From contig DAQW01000030.1 of assembly GCA_002503045.1 (NCBI GenBank), positions 1 to 15,436 on the forward strand: 15,436 nt of DNA, written 5' to 3'. A program made the position numbers and the translations under genes. The notes under the pieces were generated by a model. That model saw nothing but the letters and a program-made list of their open reading frames with translations. It made no database searches and was not told the origin of the DNA. Positions within the stretch are counted from its first letter, which is position 1, and every line of letters starts with the position of its first letter. Positions 7,063 through 12,911 of this stretch are shown here, piece by piece. Origin of the DNA: Euryarchaeota archaeon UBA39. Its GTDB lineage: Archaea > Thermoplasmatota > Poseidoniia > Poseidoniales > Thalassarchaeaceae.

Positions 7063-8238
7063 TCACAATTTCCGAGTAAATGACTGGATTCCAGTGATAT
7101 GTCGTGCTAGAATTAAATTATGAATATCATGAGTACCCTCGTAAGTTTTTACAGATTCAAGATTATTCATATGACGCATAATTGGATATTCATCAGTAAC
7201 TCCATTGGCCCCATGTATATCTCTGGCTACTCTGGCGATATCGAGTGCAATATCTACATTATTCATTTTAGCCAAACTAATCATCTCGGGGAACCAATCA
7301 TCTTGATCGACCCTGCGACCAAGGTGATAAGCAAGAAGTTGGCCTTTGGTTATCTCTCTTAGCATAGTTGCTAATTTCATCTGTATTAATTGATAAGCGG
7401 CGATTGGGTGGTCGAATTGTATTCTCTCCATAGAATAATTCTTAGCAGCATCAAAACAAGCCTGAGCAGCCCCAATAGAACCCCAAGCAATCCCATATCG
7501 AGCTCGATTCAAACATGAGAACGGCCCACCTAATCCTTTAGCACCAGGTAAATAACGATCATCTGGGACAAAAACATCCTGAAGTACCAATTCAGAAGTC
7601 ACAGATGCACGAAGAGAATGTTTTCCTTTCTGTTCAGGCGCACTAAATCCTTCATCATCCTTTTCAACAATAAATCCTCGAATTACACCATCTAATTTGG
7701 CCCATACAATTGCAATATCTGCGACTGTACCATTAGTAATCCACATCTTGGCTCCATTCAATATATATCCGCCATCAACCTTCTCTGCTTTAGTTACCAT
7801 ACCGCCAGGGTTTGAACCATAATCTGGTTCAGTTAAACCAAAGCATCCAATGAGTTCACCAGTAGCCATTTTTGGGAGATACTTATGCTTCTGTTCTTCT
7901 GTACCAAACTTATGAATTGGATGCATAGAGAGAGATCCTTGAACACTACAGAACGAACGTAATCCGGAATCACCGCGCTCTAATTCTCTACATACAACTC
8001 CATAGGCAGTATATGACATTCCAGCGCACCCATACTCTTCAGGGACAACCATTCCGAGTACGCCCATGTCACCTAAATCTTTGATCCACTCTTCAGGGAA
8101 ATATGCTTCATTGTAAGCCTTCTCTATATTGGGAATGACCTTTTCATCTACCCAATCTCGAACCATATCTCTAAGCATGATTTCTTCTTCAGTCAGCATT
8201 TTGTCTACATCAAAGAAATCCAAGGCCTCGTATCCCAT
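7063..8238 (-). CDS. gcdH: Glutaryl-CoA dehydrogenase (decarboxylating type)
   Basis: 391 residues, full-length acyl-CoA dehydrogenase fold. It oxidises and decarboxylates glutaryl-CoA to crotonyl-CoA in lysine, tryptophan or aromatic degradation, passing electrons to ETF. Family hallmarks: RELERGDSGLRSFCSVQ, CFGLTEPDYGSNPGGM, MWITNG, SLRAS, CLNRARYGIAWG and YEGTHDIHNLILARHITG, which align closely with human GCDH. The catalytic base is Glu367. Residues that distinguish glutaryl-CoA binding and decarboxylation in studied members are kept: Glu87, Arg94, Ser95, Ser98 and Tyr366 just before the catalytic Glu. AGGAGA lies 7 bases before the ATG. It follows the propeller gene by 59 bp and precedes the methyltransferase by 9 bp. 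etfBA in the same cluster supplies the likely acceptor. Confidence 0.95.
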   Translation of the reverse strand: MGYEALDFFDVDKMLTEEEIMLRDMVRDWVDEKVIPNIEKAYNEAYFPEEWIKDLGDMGVLGMVVPEEYGCAGMSYTAYGVVCRELERGDSGLRSFCSVQGSLSMHPIHKFGTEEQKHKYLPKMATGELIGCFGLTEPDYGSNPGGMVTKAEKVDGGYILNGAKMWITNGTVADIAIVWAKLDGVIRGFIVEKDDEGFSAPEQKGKHSLRASVTSELVLQDVFVPDDRYLPGAKGLGGPFSCLNRARYGIAWGSIGAAQACFDAAKNYSMERIQFDHPIAAYQLIQMKLATMLREITKGQLLAYHLGRRVDQDDWFPEMISLAKMNNVDIALDIARVARDIHGANGVTDEYPIMRHMNNLESVKTYEGTHDIHNLILARHITGIQSFTRKL

Positions 8239-8245
8239 ATCTATC

Positions 8246-8251
8246 TCTCCT
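8246..8251 (-). promoter_or_regulatory. Ribosome binding site of gcdH
   Basis: AGGAGA on the minus strand with a 7-base spacer to ATG 8238. It supports this start over internal ATG codons. Confidence 0.6.
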
Positions 8252-8297
8252 AGTTACTCGCCTTTGAGAGCGCCGCTTGAACCTTACCGATGATTGA

Positions 8298-9518
8298 TTA
8301 TGACCGGTCGCGCTTCCTCCTTTCTTCTCTCTTTTCTCTTAGAGATGGCTCAAACCCCTTTCGTTTCCTTCTCCATCTATTGTATGAGGCTTGCATTTTT
8401 GGGCTATTCATGAAAATGAGACCCAAGACAATTCCGGGAACACTAACAACAACAACAACCGCTAAAGTATAGCCAGCGAGACTAGTAAGCAATGGATCAT
8501 CTATTTCTATTGGAACGAAATTAATGGCATCTCCTCTAGAATTTAATATCCAACCCTCTGCTACAGAAGTACTCCAGGAGCAAACAATCGGACGAGTAGC
8601 TATCTCAAGTTGTTGATTGGCCGCATCTACATGGTCATACCAAGGGAATGATTCTTGAGAATCAGGTCGATGATCAATCAACCCATATGGAGTAGTGACA
8701 ATCATCATTCTATTTTCACTATGTCCACATATTTTTGTGAATTCTCCAGATAAATCACTAAGAATTACTGCATCTAAATTTGATACGCCTTGGGTAGAAT
8801 CATCAAGATAAATGGTTCCAATATTGCGATTAGAACCTATAGCAACACAAACCGGTATATTTCCTTGACTACATTCAATGTCATTCCAAATTGCTGCACC
8901 TCCACCTAACCATGTAACTTCGTGTTCATCATCGATAATTGCTATTCCATCAGACTCTGTGGCCACTACACAAAGCCGAACTACAGGATGGCAATCTATT
9001 GCTGTGACTGAACTCTCACGAGTAGTTTCTAAAGCATACATTTCTCCTCCATCTGCTAAAGAACGAAATCGCCATATTCTTCCTGAATCCGCAGCGATAT
9101 ACGCCCAACCTCCATTTGTATTCCAAGCTACTGCAGTTAACGTGCTTATCTCAACCAACCCAGTTCCAGATACATTGGATAATCGTTGATCTTGGTAATC
9201 GTATCGAAGAACTCTGCCCATATCTCCAACAATGAATGCATTGCCTGCAGGGTGGAAATCTACTGCATTGAGATCTTGATCAGTTATTGAGTCGAGTTTC
9301 AAAGAGTTTTCAGGATTTTTATTTGGGATTAAAAAAACAATTCCTTCATCCCCAATTGCCAATGATTCTTGGCCATTTGAATCAAGAGCATTGAGGAATA
9401 CTGGTTCTTCAGAGATTGATACTACGGTATCAGATTTAACGACAGATTCGCCTTGGACCGATACAAGAAGAAAGAGGATCAAGAAAGGCAAGAACACTCG
9501 CAACCTGCCCCGGCCCAT
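8298..9518 (-). CDS. Exported membrane-anchored beta-propeller protein
   Basis: 406 residues of unknown function. A Sec-type signal lies at residues 1-23 (RLRVFLPFLILFLLVSVQG). Residues about 30-340 contain repeated propeller blades of WD40/YVTN character (LNAVDFHPAGNAFIVGD, LTAVAWNTNGGWAYIAAD, VTAIDCHPVVRLCVVATES). One transmembrane helix follows at about 347-369 (LAVVVVVSVPGIVLGLIF), then a 35-residue, very basic tail (RWRRKRKGFEPSLREKREERRKR). The predicted topology is propeller outside and basic tail in the cytoplasm. Cysteines in the blades could form disulfides. The ATG at 9518 is set by GGAGGGG two bases upstream. It is the first gene of the minus-strand cluster and is divergent from the gene at 9615. 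A surface binding or assembly role is possible but unproven. Confidence 0.83.
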   Translation of the reverse strand: MGRGRLRVFLPFLILFLLVSVQGESVVKSDTVVSISEEPVFLNALDSNGQESLAIGDEGIVFLIPNKNPENSLKLDSITDQDLNAVDFHPAGNAFIVGDMGRVLRYDYQDQRLSNVSGTGLVEISTLTAVAWNTNGGWAYIAADSGRIWRFRSLADGGEMYALETTRESSVTAIDCHPVVRLCVVATESDGIAIIDDEHEVTWLGGGAAIWNDIECSQGNIPVCVAIGSNRNIGTIYLDDSTQGVSNLDAVILSDLSGEFTKICGHSENRMMIVTTPYGLIDHRPDSQESFPWYDHVDAANQQLEIATRPIVCSWSTSVAEGWILNSRGDAINFVPIEIDDPLLTSLAGYTLAVVVVVSVPGIVLGLIFMNSPKMQASYNRWRRKRKGFEPSLREKREERRKRDRS

Positions 9519-9519
9519 A

Positions 9520-9531
9520 CCCCTCCGGGGG
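9520..9531 (-). promoter_or_regulatory. GC mini-hairpin over the ribosome binding site of the propeller gene
   Basis: On the minus strand CCCCC-GGA-GGGG sits one base before ATG 9518. The G run is part of the GGAGGGG Shine-Dalgarno, so a four-pair helix with a three-base loop could mask it. Confidence 0.4.
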
Positions 9532-9595
9532 CGAACGACTTCATCATGTGAACGGTCAATCTGTATTTTCTAACGCAGGGAGGATTCAAGTCCTT

Positions 9596-9612
9596 CCCCC
9601 TCACCGGGGGGG
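9596..9612 (+). promoter_or_regulatory. GC mini-hairpin over the ribosome binding site of the gene at 9615
   Basis: CCCCC-TCACC-GGGGGGG ends two bases before ATG 9615. Five C-G pairs with a five-base loop can form, and the G run is the only Shine-Dalgarno candidate. No T run follows, so it is not a terminator. Confidence 0.4.
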
Positions 9613-9614
9613 AC

Positions 9615-10130
9615 ATGGAACGCTTCTCAACGACTAGAGGTAAGGTCAAAGAGGTCACAGCAAGTGGCGGATTGGCTGAATTAGCAAAGAAATATTTTAA
9701 CGATGTTGAATCAACTGGAGAAAATGCATTTAGAGGATCTCATGGAATAATGAAAAGTATCGAAGCCCATTACGACGGCGACGCACTAATTGTTGAAGTG
9801 GATAATCAAAAACCTGACTTTTCCAACCCAGATGCAATGAAAGAAGCAAGAGAAGATAGAGTACGTTGGACACAATTTTTAGATGAATCAACTGGATATG
9901 ATTCAAAGAAACGTGGCGATAAAGCAAAGGAATGGGGAAAGAAAGCGAACAAGGCAAAATCTTCGATTTCTGCGGCTAAGCATTTCATGTCTTTAGCCAA
10001 GAACATTCCTCAAGAAACCATAGACAAAGCAGAGGAATTAATCCAAGAAATTGAATCAGCCTTGGAAGCGGGCGACAACACCAAAGCTGCAGGTCGCGGT
10101 GAAAAATTATCTAAATTGTTGAATAAATGA
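9615..10130 (+). CDS. Small charged protein upstream of tyrS, possibly DUF5611-like
   Basis: 171 residues, not firmly recognised. Residues 1-60 look alpha/beta (RGKVKEVTASGG, a helix with LAELAKKYFNDVE, then a strand IKSIEAHYDG / ALIVEVDNQ-type pattern). A helix around 75-95 leads to RWTQFLDESTGYDSKKRGD. A Lys/Ala-rich stretch follows, then two predicted helices at the C-terminus (TIDKAEELIQEIESALEAGD and KAAGRGEKLSKLL) that could pair as a hairpin. There is no signal peptide or membrane segment, so it is probably cytoplasmic and perhaps nucleic-acid binding given its lysine content. From memory the STGYxxKxR pattern recalls the Thermoplasmata family DUF5611; this could not be checked. It ends 10 bp before tyrS, and its stop overlaps the tyrS ribosome binding site, so the two are almost surely one operon. 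Confidence 0.8.
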   Translation: MERFSTTRGKVKEVTASGGLAELAKKYFNDVESTGENAFRGSHGIMKSIEAHYDGDALIVEVDNQKPDFSNPDAMKEAREDRVRWTQFLDESTGYDSKKRGDKAKEWGKKANKAKSSISAAKHFMSLAKNIPQETIDKAEELIQEIESALEAGDNTKAAGRGEKLSKLLNK

Positions 10131-10133
10131 GGT
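10129..10133 (+). promoter_or_regulatory. Ribosome binding site of tyrS, overlapping the upstream stop
   Basis: GAGGT begins inside the TGA stop (10128-10130) of the preceding gene and is 7 bases before ATG 10141, indicating translational coupling and fixing the tyrS start. Confidence 0.65.
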
Positions 10134-10140
10134 AAATTCG

Positions 10141-11286
10141 ATGACCCCAGAGGAAATCATGGATCTCCTTGGAGAGACTAAGGGGGGCTCGGAATTATCT
10201 GTAGAAAACAGAGAGAAAGTTTCCTCAATGTTCAGTGGCGTTGAAGAAATAGTTGGATTAGAACATGTAGTTTCAGTTCTAAACGGAGGAATTTCACATG
10301 GAGAAGATAGCATTTTGCGCGCTTATATCGGACTTGAGCCAAGTGGGAAAGCACATCTAGGGTGGATTGTCCTTGCAGATACAATCAGAAAAATGCTTGA
10401 TCAAGGAGTTAATGTTCTTGTTTTCTTAGCTGATTGGCATGCTTGGGTTAACGATAAGTTTGGAAGAGATATGGAAAAAATAGGTATTGCTGGAGACTAT
10501 ATGTCTGAAGTGTTTAGAGTTCTTCTCGGATTCCCAGAAGAAGGGGGAGGTTCAGGACAAATTAGGTTCATGAGAGCTAGTGATTTAATGGACTCTGGAA
10601 AATATTGGGAACGAGTCCTTCGTTGTTCTAAGGGGATGAGTCTCTCGCGAGCAAGACGAACATTCAGTATAATGGGAAGAAGTGAGGATTCGTCAGATGA
10701 TGATTTATCTGCATTTTTCTACCCTGCAATGCAAGCAGCAGATATTTTTGAATTGGATGTAGATATTGCATTTGGGGGAATGGATCAACGAAAGGCACAC
10801 ATGTATATGAGAGAAGTTGGCGATAGAAACAATTGGGTAAAGGCAACCTGTATCCATACACCAATGCTATCTGGATTAAAGGGAAGAGGAGGAGGTCGAA
10901 TGGATTCATTCGACCATAAAATGTCAAAGTCAGACCCAAATAATGCAGTATTACTCCACGATACTCCAAAAAAATTGCAAAAAAAATTCAGAAAGGCATT
11001 TCTTGAACCAGGCAACCCTGATTCACCTGTCTTTGAAATCGCAAAATATGTGATTATGCCCAAGAATGGAGAATTACACGTAAATCCAAAACCAGAATTT
11101 GGTGAGCCATCATCTTGGTCAAATTTAGATGCATTAATTGAAGCAGTAGGAGATGGAACAGTACATCCATTTGATGCTAAAATGGCTATCGCAAATGGAT
11201 TAGCAGAAATTCTTTCTCCAGTCACAGAACATTTTACTAAAAATCCACAATTATTGGATGCGGTAAACCAAATGACGGGTTCCTGA
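10141..11286 (+). CDS. tyrS: Tyrosyl-tRNA synthetase (archaeal/eukaryotic type)
   Basis: 381 residues, class I synthetase that charges tRNA-Tyr. The first signature is YIGLEPSGKAHLGW (the HIGH equivalent is HLG at 72-74), and the second is KMSKS at 260-264. Between them, LADWHAWVNDKFGRD, LSRARRTFSIMGR, FFYPAMQAADIFELDVDIAFGGMDQRKAHM and CIHTPMLSGLKG follow the archaeal TyrRS pattern of Methanocaldococcus (YIGFEPSGKIHLGH, YPIMQVNDIHYLGVDVAVGGMEQRKIHM). A C-terminal region with IAKYVIMPKNGEL and VHPFDAKMAIANGLAEIL corresponds to the compact archaeal anticodon-binding part, with no bacterial S4-like domain. The TrpRS alternative is unlikely given the YIGLEPSGK motif. The gene is coupled to the one upstream and followed by a T run. 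Confidence 0.96.
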   Translation: MTPEEIMDLLGETKGGSELSVENREKVSSMFSGVEEIVGLEHVVSVLNGGISHGEDSILRAYIGLEPSGKAHLGWIVLADTIRKMLDQGVNVLVFLADWHAWVNDKFGRDMEKIGIAGDYMSEVFRVLLGFPEEGGGSGQIRFMRASDLMDSGKYWERVLRCSKGMSLSRARRTFSIMGRSEDSSDDDLSAFFYPAMQAADIFELDVDIAFGGMDQRKAHMYMREVGDRNNWVKATCIHTPMLSGLKGRGGGRMDSFDHKMSKSDPNNAVLLHDTPKKLQKKFRKAFLEPGNPDSPVFEIAKYVIMPKNGELHVNPKPEFGEPSSWSNLDALIEAVGDGTVHPFDAKMAIANGLAEILSPVTEHFTKNPQLLDAVNQMTGS

Positions 11287-11295
11287 AAAATATTG

Positions 11296-11301
11296 TTTTT
11301 T
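11296..11301 (+). terminator. Possible U-run terminator after tyrS
   Basis: TTTTTT begins 10 bases after the tyrS stop in the only non-coding gap on this strand. Euryarchaeal termination can rely on such runs. At six T's it is short, so read-through into mvaS is possible. Confidence 0.35.
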
Positions 11302-11313
11302 CCGGCTTCGAAG

Positions 11314-11321
11314 TTAATTTA
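11314..11321 (+). promoter_or_regulatory. TATA-like element upstream of mvaS
   Basis: TTAATTTA preceded by a purine-rich CGAAG lies 45 bases before ATG 11367, the same distance as in the 9519-9614 region. It would give a leader of about 20 bases. The ribosome binding site is weak (GATGAT). Confidence 0.35.
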
Positions 11322-11366
11322 GGGAGGCCCTTTCATATCAGATGAGTTCGCCGACGAGATGATAAC

Positions 11367-12911
11367 ATGGATGTAGGCATCGATGATTTTGCAATTCATT
11401 TTCCCCGCCTTTATTTCGATATGAAGGATTTTGCGAAATTTAGGGGAGCTGATTTTGAGAAATTAAACAAAGGACTAGGGCTCAACGCAATGGCAATTCC
11501 GGACGCTCATGAGGACACCGCAACCATGGGAGCAAACGCAGTTGCTAGACTCATTGATAGAAACGGTTTATCCCCTTCACAAATCGGAAGGATATATCTT
11601 GGTACAGAATCAGCGCTTGATGGTGCAAAACCTACTGCAACATACATCATAGATATGCTCCAACAAAGATATTCAAAACAATACGGACCTGATTGTTTCA
11701 GAAATTGCGATGTTGTAGACATGACATTTGCATGTATTGGCGCAGTTGATGCACTTCATAACACACTAGACTGGGTTGCAAGAGGCAGAGAACATGAAGA
11801 AAGAATTGGAATTGTTGTTTTTAGTGACAACGCAAAATACGATATGGAATCGAGTGGAGAATATACTCAAGGTGCTGGAGGAGGAGGAATCCTAATCCGA
11901 GCGAATCCTAGATTGTTAGTAATTCCAGATATTTGGGGCGTATCTACAACCCCAGTTCACGACTTTTTCAAACCTAGAAGAGAAGTTCCAGTCAAGAATG
12001 TCATTGAAAGAGTTCTCGATCTAGCTAGAGAAACAGGCCAATCATTCAAATCTGGACTAAGTGATAGAATGATGCGCAACCTCAGAGGTTCAAAAATGTC
12101 CAATGATGAATTATTTGCAGAAGACACACTAAAAATTCACAGAGATACTCCCGTCTTTGATGGTCAATTTTCCAATCGATGTTATATGGAATCCGTGAAA
12201 CAAGCATTCATAGATTTTCATGGAAAAGCCCAACGAGATGGTAGATTAGATCCCGAAAACGACCCGATATTAACTGAACAGTGGAAACGAATTATTGTCC
12301 ACCTCCCTTATGCATTTCAAGGTAAGAGAATGTTCCCCGATGTTTTCAGACATGACAGAAGGGGTACTCCTGTGTGGGAACAAATTGTTGAAGAAATTGG
12401 AATCGAACCATTAATCGAAGATTTTGAAGATACCCCTGAGGGAATGACTGAATTCGACAAAGCCAATGACAGTTATAGGCGCTCTATCTCAAAAACTCAA
12501 GCATTCCGTAAATTTGCGGATGAGAGAATTGAACGCGGACAAAGGGCTTCGAGTCTAATCGGAAACCAATATACTGGTTCGATTTTCTTGGCTCTTATGT
12601 CGACTTTAGAATGCGATTATGATGAAAACAATTCTATCGAAGGCCAACGAATTGGTCTATGCGGATATGGTTCTGGAGCTAAGGCCAAAGTTTTCGAAGG
12701 CATTATTCAACCACAATGGAAAGAAATTGCTTCAAGATTCCTACTCTTTGAAAGATTAGACCTTCGAAGGCCAATACTTAGTGATGACTATGAAGCATTA
12801 CATAGAGGCAGTACAACTGAATCAATAATTGAACCGAGTCAAGAATTTGCACTTGTTCGAGGAGAATATGAAGGACTTCCTGGAGAACGCAGATACCGGT
12901 GGGTAGACTAA
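11367..12911 (+). CDS. mvaS: Hydroxymethylglutaryl-CoA synthase (bacterial/eukaryotic-type MvaS)
   Basis: 514 residues. It condenses acetyl-CoA with acetoacetyl-CoA to HMG-CoA at the start of the mevalonate pathway for isoprenoid lipids. The thiolase-fold active site is intact: Glu81 in GTESALDGAKP, nucleophile Cys123 in TFACIGAVDAL and His312 in VHLPYAFQGKRM, each aligning with Staphylococcus MvaS (ATESAVDAAK, EACYAATPA, FHVPFTKMGKK). SGEYTQGAGGGGILI, NQYTGSIFLALMS and GYGSGAKAKVFEG also match. It is about 125 residues longer than bacterial MvaS, partly because of an extra segment of about 53 residues at 206-258 between FFKPRR and the DTPVFDGQ strand, and a longer stretch around 340-375. The usual archaeal HMG-CoA synthase is about 350 residues and works with a DUF35 partner; none is seen here. 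The TAA stop abuts the stop of the convergent gene. Confidence 0.92.
   Translation: MDVGIDDFAIHFPRLYFDMKDFAKFRGADFEKLNKGLGLNAMAIPDAHEDTATMGANAVARLIDRNGLSPSQIGRIYLGTESALDGAKPTATYIIDMLQQRYSKQYGPDCFRNCDVVDMTFACIGAVDALHNTLDWVARGREHEERIGIVVFSDNAKYDMESSGEYTQGAGGGGILIRANPRLLVIPDIWGVSTTPVHDFFKPRREVPVKNVIERVLDLARETGQSFKSGLSDRMMRNLRGSKMSNDELFAEDTLKIHRDTPVFDGQFSNRCYMESVKQAFIDFHGKAQRDGRLDPENDPILTEQWKRIIVHLPYAFQGKRMFPDVFRHDRRGTPVWEQIVEEIGIEPLIEDFEDTPEGMTEFDKANDSYRRSISKTQAFRKFADERIERGQRASSLIGNQYTGSIFLALMSTLECDYDENNSIEGQRIGLCGYGSGAKAKVFEGIIQPQWKEIASRFLLFERLDLRRPILSDDYEALHRGSTTESIIEPSQEFALVRGEYEGLPGERRYRWVD

Larger units (their letters stand above)
9519..9614. promoter_or_regulatory. Divergent promoter region
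   Basis: The 96 bp between two oppositely oriented start codons. The only strongly AT-rich hexamer, TATTTT at 9564-9569 (AAAATA on the minus strand), lies exactly 45 bases from each ATG, a spacing that would suit an archaeal TATA box with leaders of about 20 bases in both directions. GC-rich runs flank both starts. The promoter assignment is inferred from geometry. Confidence 0.5.

Noticed and set aside
8306..8342. Long polypyrimidine tract on the plus strand
   Set aside because: It is the complement of Lys/Arg/Glu codons in the basic tail of the propeller protein.
8445..8459. (AAC)n microsatellite-like run
   Set aside because: It encodes the Val run of the C-terminal transmembrane helix in the propeller protein, and is explained by coding.
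9596..9612. GC hairpin as a rho-independent terminator
   Set aside because: No T run follows and it lies directly before a start codon between divergent genes, so there is no transcript to end here.
10785..11225. Minus-strand 146-codon open frame inside tyrS
   Set aside because: Antisense shadow of conserved TyrRS sequence including the KMSKS region; no recognisable protein.
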